From Bacteroidia bacterium (GTDB taxonomy: Bacteria > Bacteroidota > Bacteroidia > UKL13-3): a stretch of 64,000 nt of DNA. Of the stretch, positions 9,094 to 18,361 are shown piece by piece. Each line of letters starts with the position of its first letter. Within the stretch, counting starts at the first letter, position 1. The stretch is taken from contig JAGPCK010000005.1 of the NCBI GenBank assembly GCA_018058135.1, positions 1 to 64,000 of the forward strand, read 5' to 3'. Below the pieces are notes generated by a model that was not told the DNA's origin, did no database searches, and saw nothing but the letters and a program-made list of their open reading frames with translations. Both the position numbers and the translations under genes were made by a program.

Positions 9094-10419
9094 ATGCGTA
9101 TGAAAAAAATTCTGGTTATAGGTGCGGGGCTGTCTTCCTCCTCGCTTATACGTTACCTGTTGCAACATGCTGCATCAGAAAAATGGCAGGTAACCGTTGC
9201 AGACCAATCACCCGAACTGGCAAAAAAGAAAATAAAACGCTCCAAAAATGCTGTGGCTGTTGGTTTCTCCATAGAAAATAAACTGCAACGCGAAGAGTTA
9301 ATAAAGGAACATGATTTAGTTATTTCGTTGTTACCGCCTTCCCTACACATCACAGCAGCAAAAGACTGCATCAAATTCGGCAAACATTTACTTACGGCCT
9401 CTTACATTTCACCTGCCATGCAGGAGATGGACAAAGCTGCTCAAAAAGCCGGTGTACTTTTGCTGAATGAAATGGGGCTTGACCCGGGCATTGACCACAT
9501 GTCGGCCATGCAGTTGATGCAGGAAATACGTAAAAAAGGCGGACAAATTACTGCCTTCAAATCATTTTGCGGAGGCTTGGTAGCACCTGAATTCGACACC
9601 AACCCCTGGAATTATAAATTTACCTGGAACCCGCGTAATGTAATTATGGCGGGAAATGCCACGGCAACTTATACAGAGAACAAGCAGGTGAAATTTATTC
9701 CATATAACCGCATTTTTGAACAAACTGAAGAGGTAAAAGTAAAAGGATACGGAAGTTTTGAGGCTTATGCCAACCGCGACTCTAATGGGTATATTATCCC
9801 CTATGGACTTCAAAAGGCAGAGACCGTTTTAAGAGGCACACTACGCAGAAAAGGGTATTGCACATCATGGAATCACCTGATTAAATTAGGACTAACTGAT
9901 GACGCACTACAATTGCCCGAAACACTTACCTGGAGAGAGTTGGTTAATGCCTTGTTACCTTCCGGTTCAGAAACCACAGAAAAAAAATTGTGTAACACAC
10001 TGCAAATTCCCATTAACGGAAAAGAGTTTAAGAAGCTGCAATGGTTGGGTATTCTTGAGTCCAAAGCATTAGGCATTCAGCAAGCAACACCTGCCACAGC
10101 ATTGCAAAAATTACTTCAGGAAAAATGGAAACTGAACATGGGTGAGCTTGACATGATTGTGATGCAACACCAGATAAGTTATACACTCCATGGTAAATCT
10201 CATCAGGTAAAAAGCTCATTGGTGGTAAAAGGTGAAGACGAAACCTACACCGCCATGTCGAAAACGGTGGGGCTACCTATGGCCATTGCCGCTAAACTTT
10301 TGTTGCAGGGAAAAATAAAATCACGGGGAGTTCACATGCCTGTTATACCTGAAATTTATGAACCCGTATTAGCTGAGTTGGCACAAAACGGAATACGTTT
10401 TTTTGAAGAACAAAAATAG
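9094..10419 (+). CDS. Saccharopine dehydrogenase family oxidoreductase
   Basis: 441 aa from the ATG at 9094; a second ATG lies at 9100. Starting here places the dinucleotide-binding motif VIGAGLSSSSLIRYL at the N-terminus and puts the -7 element just upstream. Later landmarks are LLNEMGLDPGIDHM and FKSFCGGLVAPE, which are typical of LYS9-like saccharopine reductases. The family interconverts saccharopine and amino-acid semialdehydes with NAD(P). In Bacteroidota a role in lysine degradation or related metabolism is likely, but no pathway partner is adjacent. It converges on corA with a 1-bp gap. Confidence 0.82.
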   Translation: MRMKKILVIGAGLSSSSLIRYLLQHAASEKWQVTVADQSPELAKKKIKRSKNAVAVGFSIENKLQREELIKEHDLVISLLPPSLHITAAKDCIKFGKHLLTASYISPAMQEMDKAAQKAGVLLLNEMGLDPGIDHMSAMQLMQEIRKKGGQITAFKSFCGGLVAPEFDTNPWNYKFTWNPRNVIMAGNATATYTENKQVKFIPYNRIFEQTEEVKVKGYGSFEAYANRDSNGYIIPYGLQKAETVLRGTLRRKGYCTSWNHLIKLGLTDDALQLPETLTWRELVNALLPSGSETTEKKLCNTLQIPINGKEFKKLQWLGILESKALGIQQATPATALQKLLQEKWKLNMGELDMIVMQHQISYTLHGKSHQVKSSLVVKGEDETYTAMSKTVGLPMAIAAKLLLQGKIKSRGVHMPVIPEIYEPVLAELAQNGIRFFEEQK

Positions 10420-10420
10420 T

Positions 10421-11371
10421 CTACAGCCACTTGTTCTTTTTGAATACCAACAAAGTAATAATAGAAGAAAGCACCATTAAGGCAACAGCAAAGAGGTAGC
10501 CGTAATTCCATCCAATCTCCGGCATGTGGGTAAAGTTCATGCCGTAAATACTGGCTATTAATGTAGGTGGCATAAAGATTACTGATACCACTGTGAAGAT
10601 CTTGATAATCTTGTTCTGCTCCAGATTAATTAATCCCAAAAAGGTTTCCTGCAAGTACTCCAAACGTTCGAAGCCAAAATCCGTGTGATCTATAAGTGAA
10701 CTGATATCTTTCAAAATACTGCGTACGCGCGGGCTATACTCTTCAGGGAAAAACTCACTTCGCAACAACGATTGCATTACCCGCTGCTTGTCAATAATAT
10801 TCTGACGCAACAACATATTCATTTCCTGAAAATAGGAAATCTTAAAAATGATATCCTTGCTTACCAATTTCTCATCACTCACCAGTTTGCCGGTTTGCGT
10901 AATATCGTTCGCGATGCTCTCAATTAAATCTGCGTCCAGGTCAATACGTATTTCAAAAATAGTAACCAGTATCTGATAACCGTTCGAGTAGTTTTTAGCA
11001 TGTGTTTCCAAGCGTTTAAACATCTCGTTAAATGAACGCAAATCATAATTACGGTAAGTAATCAGGTAATTATTTTTCAAAATAAAGGAAGCGGGTTCCG
11101 GACGGTAAGTACCACTCACGGGCACAAGAAAATTGGAATTGGCAATAATGATACGCTCACTTTCATAATACCTTGAACTTGACTCAATTTCCATCATCTG
11201 TTTATCGTCAGGGATATTGATGTGAAAACGCGTTTCAATAAACACTTCTTCTTCAGCGGTAAGGTTGTTCAGATCAACCCACACCAATTTATTGTAATCA
11301 ATATCGGCAAGACTTTGAGTGCCGGTACCTTTAACCAATCGATCGTTTTCCCTGTAGTAAATGGTAATCAC
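10421..11371 (-). CDS. corA: CorA family magnesium/divalent cation channel
   Basis: 316 aa. A long acidic cytoplasmic domain is followed by two C-terminal membrane helices. The signature YGMN (Gly277-Met-Asn) closes the first helix and the protein ends in the short basic tail FKKNKWL. The family forms homopentameric Mg2+ channels. The start lies about 100 bp downstream, in transcription direction, of the tRNA-Leu terminator, so it is probably transcribed separately from the tRNAs. Confidence 0.92.
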   Translation of the reverse strand: MITIYYRENDRLVKGTGTQSLADIDYNKLVWVDLNNLTAEEEVFIETRFHINIPDDKQMMEIESSSRYYESERIIIANSNFLVPVSGTYRPEPASFILKNNYLITYRNYDLRSFNEMFKRLETHAKNYSNGYQILVTIFEIRIDLDADLIESIANDITQTGKLVSDEKLVSKDIIFKISYFQEMNMLLRQNIIDKQRVMQSLLRSEFFPEEYSPRVRSILKDISSLIDHTDFGFERLEYLQETFLGLINLEQNKIIKIFTVVSVIFMPPTLIASIYGMNFTHMPEIGWNYGYLFAVALMVLSSIITLLVFKKNKWL

Positions 11372-11439
11372 ACGGGCAAGTTAGGAAAAATGTTGTAAAC
11401 AGAAAGATGAAGTGACAGAGGTAACACATTCTTAACTGA

Positions 11440-11471
11440 GTAAAAAAAAAAGCCGCTGTGAAAGCGGCTTT
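11440..11471 (-). terminator. Terminator of the tRNA-Gly/tRNA-Leu transcript
   Basis: On the minus strand, AAAGCCGC / GCGGCTTT (8 bp, 7-nt loop) is followed by a run of ten T. It starts 5 nt past the CCA end of tRNA-Leu. Confidence 0.88.
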
Positions 11472-11475
11472 AGAA

Positions 11476-11563
11476 TGGTGCTCGGGGCGGGAATCGAACC
11501 CGCACGGCTGTTGAGGCCACAGGATTTTAAGTCCTGCGTGTCTACCAGTTCCACCACCCGAGC
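11476..11563 (-). tRNA. tRNA-Leu, anticodon TAA
   Basis: The reverse strand reads GCTCGGG at the 5' end and pairs with CCCGAGC followed by A and an encoded CCA. The anticodon loop CTTAAAA between the CAGGA/TCCTG stem arms gives anticodon TAA. The extra-long variable arm is typical of a class II leucine tRNA. 88 nt including CCA. Confidence 0.96.
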
Positions 11564-11644
11564 TAAACAAAAAAGGTCATCAGAATTAGCCACCGAAAGA
11601 GTTGTTTCAAACAAATGACTAGTGCCTAATGACCATTTTTTAGA

Positions 11645-11720
11645 TGGAGCGAGAGACGAGTCTCGAACTCGCGACCTCAACCTTGGCAAGGTTGCGCTCT
11701 ACCAACTGAGCTACTCTCGC
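11645..11720 (-). tRNA. tRNA-Gly, anticodon GCC
   Basis: The acceptor stem GCGAGAG / CTCTCGC is followed by T and an encoded CCA. The anticodon arm CAACC-TTGCCAA-GGTTG gives GCC, and the T-arm GTTCGAG is intact. 76 nt including CCA. It is the promoter-proximal gene of a two-tRNA unit with tRNA-Leu. Confidence 0.96.
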
Positions 11721-11739
11721 ACGTTATGTAAACGGACTG

Positions 11740-11747
11740 CAAATATA
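11740..11747 (-). promoter_or_regulatory. Promoter of the tRNA operon (-7 TATATTTG)
   Basis: On the minus strand TATATTTG lies 19 nt before the 5' end of tRNA-Gly. A TTG lies about 19 nt further upstream, in the -33 position expected for the Bacteroidota primary sigma factor. Confidence 0.6.
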
Positions 11748-11831
11748 AGGCTACAGCCAACTTTTGCAATAGTAGCCGTAAATATTTAAGAGATTTTATC
11801 TACTTGTTTTTCAGCAGGCTAAGGGGAGGCA

Positions 11832-14438
11832 TTATTTTCCTTCTACTATTTTCTTCAAATAATGCAGTTTCATCAGAGCTTCCAAAGGGGTAATCGCATC
11901 TACTTCCACCTTGTGCAACTCCTCTTTTACCCGCTGTACCAAGGGGTCGTCAATCTGAAACATGTTGAGTTGAAAATCAGGATTTGTGAGTTTCTTCACT
12001 ACCTCTTTACCGCTAAGTGAAGATCGGTTCTCTTCCAGGTAATGCAGAATCTCCTCGGATCTGCGCAGTACCTCTTTGGGTATACCTGCCATACGGGCCA
12101 CGTGAATACCAAAACTATGCTCACTCCCTCCTTCTTTTAATTTTCGCAGAAAAATTACTTTGTTACCTGATTCTTTAACCGCCACATGGAAGTTTTTTAT
12201 CCCATCAAATTTACCTTCCAGCTCATTGAGCTCATGGTAATGCGTAGCAAAAAGTGTTTTAGGTTTTTGTTTCACCTGTGTAAGATATTCTGCAATGGAC
12301 CAAGCCAGCGAAACCCCATCATACGTGCTGGTTCCACGTCCTATTTCATCCAGCAGAATAAGACTTCGGTCAGACAGATTGTTCAGAATGCTGGCTGTTT
12401 CCATCATCTCTACCATAAAAGTTGACTCACCGCTGGAAATATTATCAGATGCCCCCACACGGGTGAAAACCTTGTCAACAATACCCATACGCGCATAGGT
12501 AGCAGGCACAAAACTTCCCACCTGAGCCATCAAAACGGCCAGTGCAGTTTGCCTGAGTACTGCCGACTTACCCGACATGTTGGGACCGGTTAAGATAATC
12601 ACCTGCTGCTTTTCATTATCCAGCCAGATATCATTAGGTATGTATTGTTCCCCAACCGGCAACTGGTGCTCGATAACCGGATGACGGCAATCTTTGAGCA
12701 TTAACTCAAATGTATCATTCACCTCAGGGCGGCAATACTTATTCTTTAATGCTACATGGGCAAATGAAAGCAAACAGTCAATTTTAGCCAGTTGCATGGC
12801 ATTCTGCTGAATCGGAGTGACGTATTCGGTAAGTTCTACCACTAACTCGGTAAAGAGCCGCTCTTCAATAGCGGCAATTTTTTCTTCGGCACCCAAAATT
12901 TTATCTTCGTATTCTTTGAGTTCCTGAGTAATGTAACGCTCAGCATTTACGAGCGTTTGCTTACGTATCCACTCCAGCGGTACTTTATCTTTGTGGGCAT
13001 TCGTAACCTCGAGGTAGTAACCAAAAACATTATTATAAGATATTTTGAGCGAGGTAATTCCTGTGCGTTGCACTTCACGTTGCTGAATTTGCAACAGGTA
13101 ATCTTTTCCTGAAAAAGCAATTTTGCGCAACTCATCCAAATCAGCGTTTACACCTTCTGCAATCAATCCACCTTTGTTAATTAATGCCGGAGGCTCAGCG
13201 CTGAGTGTTTGCTCCATGCGAAGAATAGCAGTATGACAAGGAATCAATTGATCGGCTAGTTTCTTTAATTGCAGTGAATCTGTAGTGCGAAACAATATCT
13301 GAACAGGCTCTACAACTTTTAACGAACGACACAGCTGCATCAGTTCCCTTGGGTTGATGCGTTTCATTGCTACCTTAGAAACCAGTCGTTCCAAATCACC
13401 CACCTGCCTTAGGTAAACGGCTACTTCTTCCGCCAGTTTCTGTTGCTTGGTAAATTGCTCAACAATTTCAAGTCGTTCCTCAATCAGTTTCTGTTCCTTT
13501 AAGGGCATTACCATCCACCTGCGCATGAGGCGGCCACCCATAGGAGTTAAAGTAGTATCCAAAATCTGAATGAGCGGAACTCCGTTTTCATTCGGACTAT
13601 TAACCAACTCCAGATTGCGCACAGTAAAAGCATCCAACCACACGAAACGATCTTCTTCCAAACGCGATATGGAACCAATGTGTCCAAGTTGGTGGTGTTG
13701 ATTTTCGTGCAGGTAATGTAAAGAAGCACCGGCCGCAATAATACCCAGGTTCAATCTGTCAATACCAAAGCCTTTAAGTGATTGCGTCTCAAAATGACGT
13801 TGTAGTTTTTCAGTAGCATAATCGGTGGTATAAATCCAATCGTCTAACTGAAAAGTAAAAAATTTATCTCCGAACAATGAAGTAAATTGCCTGAACTGTG
13901 GCTTGCTTACTAATATTTCAGAAGGTTTTAAACCCTGCAATAATTTATCAAGGTAATCGTGTTTGCCTTGAGCAACAAAAAACTCTCCGGTAGAAATATC
14001 CAGGAAAGAAATTCCACCATCTTTCTCTTGCAGGTATATTGAAGCGAGGTAGTTGTTTTGTTTTACTTCAAGAATTTTATCGTTGTAAGAAACTCCGGGA
14101 GAAACCAGTTCAGTAACACCTCGCTTCACAATTTTTTTAGTGAGCTTGGGATCTTCCAACTGATCGCAAATGGCCACACGTTGTCCGGCTCTTACCAGTT
14201 TAGGCAGATAAGAGTCCAGCGAGTGATGCGGAAAACCGGCCAGTTCAATATGAGATGCACTGCCGTTGGCCCTTTTAGTAAGTACAATACCCAGTATCTG
14301 CGAAGCTTTTATGGCATCGTCACCGAATGTTTCATAAAAATCACCCACCCTGAACAGCAGTATCGCATCCGGATACTTCTGCTTTATCTGGTTGTATTGC
14401 CTCATCAAAGGCGTTTCAGCGGTTTCTGTTGTTTTCAA
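11832..14438 (-). CDS. mutS: DNA mismatch repair protein MutS
   Basis: 868 aa. The N-terminal mismatch-recognition domain contains FRVGDFYETFGDDA, including the Phe-X-Glu that inserts at the mismatch. Connector, lever and clamp domains follow. The ATPase has Walker A TGPNMSGKS near residue 617, Walker B LILLDEIGRGTSTYDG and FATHYHEL. It recognises mismatches in DNA and recruits MutL. The open frame begins with TTG at 14438; no ATG lies upstream in frame before a stop, and the next internal Met is residue 12. Alignment to the family favours TTG or Met12. It is divergent from the TrmH-type gene across 43 bp. Confidence 0.95.
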   Translation of the reverse strand: MKTTETAETPLMRQYNQIKQKYPDAILLFRVGDFYETFGDDAIKASQILGIVLTKRANGSASHIELAGFPHHSLDSYLPKLVRAGQRVAICDQLEDPKLTKKIVKRGVTELVSPGVSYNDKILEVKQNNYLASIYLQEKDGGISFLDISTGEFFVAQGKHDYLDKLLQGLKPSEILVSKPQFRQFTSLFGDKFFTFQLDDWIYTTDYATEKLQRHFETQSLKGFGIDRLNLGIIAAGASLHYLHENQHHQLGHIGSISRLEEDRFVWLDAFTVRNLELVNSPNENGVPLIQILDTTLTPMGGRLMRRWMVMPLKEQKLIEERLEIVEQFTKQQKLAEEVAVYLRQVGDLERLVSKVAMKRINPRELMQLCRSLKVVEPVQILFRTTDSLQLKKLADQLIPCHTAILRMEQTLSAEPPALINKGGLIAEGVNADLDELRKIAFSGKDYLLQIQQREVQRTGITSLKISYNNVFGYYLEVTNAHKDKVPLEWIRKQTLVNAERYITQELKEYEDKILGAEEKIAAIEERLFTELVVELTEYVTPIQQNAMQLAKIDCLLSFAHVALKNKYCRPEVNDTFELMLKDCRHPVIEHQLPVGEQYIPNDIWLDNEKQQVIILTGPNMSGKSAVLRQTALAVLMAQVGSFVPATYARMGIVDKVFTRVGASDNISSGESTFMVEMMETASILNNLSDRSLILLDEIGRGTSTYDGVSLAWSIAEYLTQVKQKPKTLFATHYHELNELEGKFDGIKNFHVAVKESGNKVIFLRKLKEGGSEHSFGIHVARMAGIPKEVLRRSEEILHYLEENRSSLSGKEVVKKLTNPDFQLNMFQIDDPLVQRVKEELHKVEVDAITPLEALMKLHYLKKIVEGK

Positions 14439-14481
14439 AATATGTTGTTCTTTTCAGCAGAAAGATGCAAAATTGCATGCT

Positions 14482-15015
14482 ATGGTGCGCAAATTAAAGA
14501 ATATTGAACTAAACCGCTTAAGTGTGGAAGAATTCAGAACAACTGATAAAATGAACGTGGTGCTGGTACTGGATAATATTCGTAGTGCGCTTAATGTGGG
14601 ATCTATATTCAGAACAGCCGATGCGTTTACTGTCAAATCACTGTATTTGTGTGGAATAACAGCTTCTCCACCCAACAACGAGTTACGAAAAACTGCCTTG
14701 GGAGCAGAAGAAAGTGTAAACTGGAAATATTATCCCTCTACCATAGAGGCTATTACTGCTTTAAAAGATGAAGGCTACAGCATTATGGCCGTGGAACAAA
14801 CCAGCTCAAGTCTTATAATAAATAATTTCACGCCAGAAGAAGGCGTAAAATATGCCCTTATTCTGGGAAACGAAGTACACGGAGTAAGTGAAGATTGCTT
14901 GCCCTTGTGCAATAAGTATCTTGAAATACCGCAAGCAGGAAGTAAACATTCACTAAATGTAGCAGTTAGTGCCGGTATAGTAAGCTGGCACTTTTTTCAG
15001 CACCTGTATAAATGA
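14482..15015 (+). CDS. TrmH/SpoU family RNA 2'-O-methyltransferase
   Basis: 177 aa from the ATG at 14482 (MVRKLKNIELNRLSVEEF). The upstream part of the open frame overlaps mutS and does not look like protein. SpoU motifs are present: NIRSALNVGSIFRTADAF (motif 1), LILGNEVHGVS (motif 2) and LEIPQAGSKHSLNVAVSAGI (motif 3), which together form the trefoil knot that binds SAM. The target is probably a tRNA or rRNA ribose; it cannot be told from sequence. A strong terminator follows immediately. Confidence 0.9.
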   Translation: MVRKLKNIELNRLSVEEFRTTDKMNVVLVLDNIRSALNVGSIFRTADAFTVKSLYLCGITASPPNNELRKTALGAEESVNWKYYPSTIEAITALKDEGYSIMAVEQTSSSLIINNFTPEEGVKYALILGNEVHGVSEDCLPLCNKYLEIPQAGSKHSLNVAVSAGIVSWHFFQHLYK

Positions 15016-15045
15016 AAAATCCCCCGGCAAGCGGGGGATTTTAAC
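15016..15045 (+). terminator. Terminator after the TrmH-family gene
   Basis: A perfect stem AAAATCCCCC / GGGGGATTTT with a 7-nt loop begins one base after the stop codon. Being symmetrical, it may also serve the OmpA gene that arrives from the other strand. Confidence 0.85.
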
Positions 15046-15064
15046 AAAACAAACTATAACAGCT

Positions 15065-16669
15065 TTACTCAACTATCTTAAAAGTTACACGTCTGTTGGC
15101 AGCTAACGCATCTCTGCGCCTACCGTCTACCAACGGATCTTTTTTACCAATGGTTTGAACTATTAAACGGCTGCGGTCTATTCCGAATTTCTTAGACAGA
15201 ATATCGGCTACTGACTGAGCGCGTTTGCGTGCAAGTTCAAGGTTATAGGACTCGTCTCTGCGCATATCCGCGCCACCAATAATGTAAATTTTAGTTTCAG
15301 GGAAGTTTCTTAGTGCGTGGGCTACACCGTATAAGTCAGCATAGTATTTTGAAGGCACATCAAACTCATCTGTTTCAAAGAATATGGCAGGCAGGTAACC
15401 TATTTTACCCACTTGTTTAAACATCTGTTCTGCTTTATCAGTAGGAACAGATTGCAATTCTTTGGCAACTGTTTTAGAAATAATCGCAATACCTTGGTGG
15501 TTCACAATCATACTAGTATCAGTACCCGGCTCTAAATCTTTATGATCCGGAACACCGTCTCTATCTGTATCTTGAGATTTGCCGCTAGCATCTACCTGTG
15601 CTCCAGGATCAGTGAACGGCTCAACATCCAAGTGGTCAGGAATTCCGTCACGGTCAGTGTCAACTGCCTTACCGCTTCCGTATACATTTACGCTATCAGG
15701 TGTGTTTACTTCTCTGTCAAAGAAATCAGAAACTCCATCATTGTCGTTATCTATTTTCAAAGCTTCTACCGTTTTCTTCATCATTGTTAAATCATCATAC
15801 ATGTATTTAACCGGATTAGACCATTCAATCGGAGTAGCTACTTTTTTACCAAAATGATAGGTAATACCAATAGAAGGAAATGCGTACCAGTCATATGACT
15901 TATTATTTACCCCTGCGCCACCTGTTGGGTTCCATAAATCAACCGAATCACTTTGGGTCATACGTAATCCGAACTCCGCCAATATATCAATTGAATTACT
16001 CAATTGGTACTTCAACCCTAGCCCAACGGGAACGGAGTAAACTGTTTTGGTGTAAGGCTTTAACGGAGCGTTCCATTCTGAGAAGCTAATAGCTTCCGGC
16101 ATTAACATGGCAAATCCAACATATGAGTACATTTGAATTGGGCGATGTGGTCTGATGAAATTAATGTTACCAATATTAAATACAAAAGCGCCTGAAATTT
16201 CAGCAAAACTTGTTCTTTGTCTGAGTGTGTCTGTTTTCAAGTGTCCTCTGGAAAATTGCCCACCCATAAAGCCAAAGCGCAGGCCTAGTGAGTGTGTCAG
16301 TTTCAAATTTAAAGTACCGCCATAAACAGGACTCATCTTATAATTTTCTAAATCAAAGAACGTAACCGGAACACCCACCATACCGGTTATCGAAACACGT
16401 TTGAAATCGCGTTTAGGGAAATTATTGACTACAGGTACCTTAGGTGCTTTTGCTTTGGGATCCTTAGATGTGGTTTTACCTTTTGGATCTGGCTTCTTTT
16501 TCGGCTCCGGTTTTTTCTTAGGCGCAGGCTTTGCTGCCGGCTTCTTTTTGGGAGCTGGTTTAGTTGCCGTCTTCTTTTTAGGATCGGTTTTAGTTTTGGG
16601 GTCCGTCTGTGCAAATGCCAGAGAAAGGGACACCAAAGTGCAAATGAGTAAGAGGGTGATTTTTTTCAT
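15065..16669 (-). CDS. OmpA family outer-membrane protein with Lys/Pro linker and TSP3 repeats
   Basis: 534 aa. A signal peptide (cleavage after AFAQ) is followed by ~55 residues of Lys/Pro/Ala-rich repeats (PAPKKKPAAKPAPKKKP) and a beta-barrel of ~220 residues (strands such as LGLRFGFMGGQFSR). Three thrombospondin type 3-like Asp-rich repeats come next (DNDNDGVSDFFD, DTDRDGIPDHLD, DTDRDGVPDHKD; residues ~308-385), which probably bind Ca2+. The C-terminal OmpA/MotB domain (residues ~420-534) contains YNLELARKRAQSVADIL and ends in ANRRVTFKIVE. It should link outer membrane and peptidoglycan. It is transcribed alone, downstream of bshC. Confidence 0.88.
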   Translation of the reverse strand: MKKITLLLICTLVSLSLAFAQTDPKTKTDPKKKTATKPAPKKKPAAKPAPKKKPEPKKKPDPKGKTTSKDPKAKAPKVPVVNNFPKRDFKRVSITGMVGVPVTFFDLENYKMSPVYGGTLNLKLTHSLGLRFGFMGGQFSRGHLKTDTLRQRTSFAEISGAFVFNIGNINFIRPHRPIQMYSYVGFAMLMPEAISFSEWNAPLKPYTKTVYSVPVGLGLKYQLSNSIDILAEFGLRMTQSDSVDLWNPTGGAGVNNKSYDWYAFPSIGITYHFGKKVATPIEWSNPVKYMYDDLTMMKKTVEALKIDNDNDGVSDFFDREVNTPDSVNVYGSGKAVDTDRDGIPDHLDVEPFTDPGAQVDASGKSQDTDRDGVPDHKDLEPGTDTSMIVNHQGIAIISKTVAKELQSVPTDKAEQMFKQVGKIGYLPAIFFETDEFDVPSKYYADLYGVAHALRNFPETKIYIIGGADMRRDESYNLELARKRAQSVADILSKKFGIDRSRLIVQTIGKKDPLVDGRRRDALAANRRVTFKIVE

Positions 16670-16721
16670 CGCGCTTTTTAATTTTAGGCTTACACAAATT
16701 TCTCTTGCGCGGTGATGCCTA

Positions 16722-16747
16722 CCAAACCTATACTTTGAACAGGTTTG
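16722..16747 (-). promoter_or_regulatory. Inverted repeat overlapping a -7-like box upstream of the OmpA gene
   Basis: CCAAACCT (16722-16729) and AGGTTTGG (16740-16747) are perfect 8-bp arms around 10 nt. On the minus strand TAGGTTTG (16723-16730) fits the -7 consensus about 55 nt before the ATG. The dyad may be an operator or a weak bshC terminator; no T run follows it. Confidence 0.4.
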
Positions 16748-16756
16748 GGGTGTTGT

Positions 16757-18361
16757 CTAAATTTTCACACAAGCCACATTTTGTTCAAAGGGTTGTGTAA
16801 AATTGTACATAGTTTCAATATATGTGAATGCCTCATTTTTTGCCTTACCAAGTATGTTTTCACTGCGCTCAGCCAATGCATTTTCAGGAAGTATATGTTC
16901 TCTTAATTTTAGTAGTTTATCTATTTGATTATCATTAGATTCCTTTACTATATCCACAAAATCTTTTCCCATTTTCTTGATAAGTGCCTTTTGTTCGTTG
17001 ATTCGCTTCACCCATGCACCTACTTTGGACTTATCAACAAGCTCCATCTTAGATGTGAATACATCCAAAAACGCATTTATCTGCTTAATCTCCTCTGATA
17101 CGGAAAACTGCTCACCGCTTTTTTGCAGAAATAAATCCACTAAAATGTGCTCATCCTGAAAGAAATCAGCCACGCTCAAACTGCTTGAAATTATTTGCTT
17201 TTCAGCCTTCTCACCTAGAGTAACAAAACTGTTTCTCAAGTGTAAAACAGGGAAGTTTACATTGAATTTTTCAAAGCTTTTTTTCAACTCCAACCAATAC
17301 GCTATCTCACCCGGACCACCAACATAGCCCAGATTTGGGAGAATTACCTCTTGGTACAAGGGCCGCATTATTACATTCGGACTAAAACGTTCAGGATAAA
17401 GTTTTAATTCCTGCTTCAGTTCTTCTGCTGAAAAAACAATGTCAGTATTATTGATTTGATAATTATTATCTCCTGAAATTCTTTCTCTATTGCCTTTTTC
17501 TGTGATATAAAAATGGTTGATTTCTCTGGGGTTAACCTGAATTTTATACCCTTCACTTTCGAGCAACCTGATTGATTCTGCAACCTCAAACTGTGCTTTT
17601 TTCCCAAAGATATCTTCAGCAGCAAATGAACTGAAAAGTTGCTTGAGTACCGGATTATCAGGTTGAAGAATTAACAACCCGTAGGAAGCAAAAAGGTGGT
17701 GGTATATTTTAAATGTTGCATCAGCCAGATTGGAACTATGCTGGTAGGCTTCTTTAAAAGGTTCAAGTAAACTCGCTGGCAAACGCAAATCTTCCAGTTG
17801 TTTGATTACTTCGTCTATTCCGTTTAATGGTAAACGCCCAACCGGTTGTCCTTTCACCTTTGACGGATAAACCCACTCAAGCTTTTTTCCGAAAAGATGA
17901 ATGTGATTGATTTCATCAAAATCGTGATCTTCTGTAGCCAACCAAAAAACAGGAACAAACTTTTTATCCGAATGTAACTTTTGCAACTCCTCTGCCAGAC
18001 GAATAGTAGTAAGTATCTTGTAGATACAATACAGCGGACCTGTGAAAATATTAAGTTGATGGCCTGTAGTTACCGTATAGGTATGAGGCTGAGCCAATAC
18101 ATGGATGTTATCTCTTACCTTCTGTGCTGAATCGGCATCCCATAGATTGAGGCTGCGGTATTGTTTCTCCATCTCACCGACTAATACAGGCCTGTTAGCT
18201 TCATTGTATTGCCTTTGAGTAATGGCTTCAGCGTACCCTTGCGGAGTACAAAAAGCAGTAACGAATGGTTTTAATTTTTCTTCCTTGTTGATATAATCAA
18301 CTACCAACGGAGGAAATTGTCCCGATTGGGCTAAGCTCACATGGCCTACTAACTCACTCAT
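16757..18361 (-). CDS. bshC: Putative cysteine ligase BshC (bacillithiol biosynthesis)
   Basis: 534 aa, the expected length for BshC, which adds cysteine to glucosaminyl-malate in the last step of bacillithiol synthesis. Recognisable segments are TVTTGHQLNIFTGPLYCIYK near residue 97, VPVFWLATEDHDFDEINHI near residue 137, the YPERFSPNVIMRPLYQE region and LPNLGYVGGPGEIAYWLEL. The C-terminal part is a helical coiled coil. It overlaps rimO by 4 bp and is therefore translationally coupled to it. bshA and bshB are not in the window. Confidence 0.92.
   Translation of the reverse strand: MSELVGHVSLAQSGQFPPLVVDYINKEEKLKPFVTAFCTPQGYAEAITQRQYNEANRPVLVGEMEKQYRSLNLWDADSAQKVRDNIHVLAQPHTYTVTTGHQLNIFTGPLYCIYKILTTIRLAEELQKLHSDKKFVPVFWLATEDHDFDEINHIHLFGKKLEWVYPSKVKGQPVGRLPLNGIDEVIKQLEDLRLPASLLEPFKEAYQHSSNLADATFKIYHHLFASYGLLILQPDNPVLKQLFSSFAAEDIFGKKAQFEVAESIRLLESEGYKIQVNPREINHFYITEKGNRERISGDNNYQINNTDIVFSAEELKQELKLYPERFSPNVIMRPLYQEVILPNLGYVGGPGEIAYWLELKKSFEKFNVNFPVLHLRNSFVTLGEKAEKQIISSSLSVADFFQDEHILVDLFLQKSGEQFSVSEEIKQINAFLDVFTSKMELVDKSKVGAWVKRINEQKALIKKMGKDFVDIVKESNDNQIDKLLKLREHILPENALAERSENILGKAKNEAFTYIETMYNFTQPFEQNVACVKI

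Noticed and set aside
11331-11689. Two short minus-strand open frames across the tRNA genes
   Set aside because: They read through the two tRNAs and their terminator and are artefacts.
16440-16620. 92- to 104-aa plus-strand open frames opposite the OmpA gene
   Set aside because: They are Gly/Phe/Leu-rich mirror images of the Lys/Pro repeats and have no independent support.
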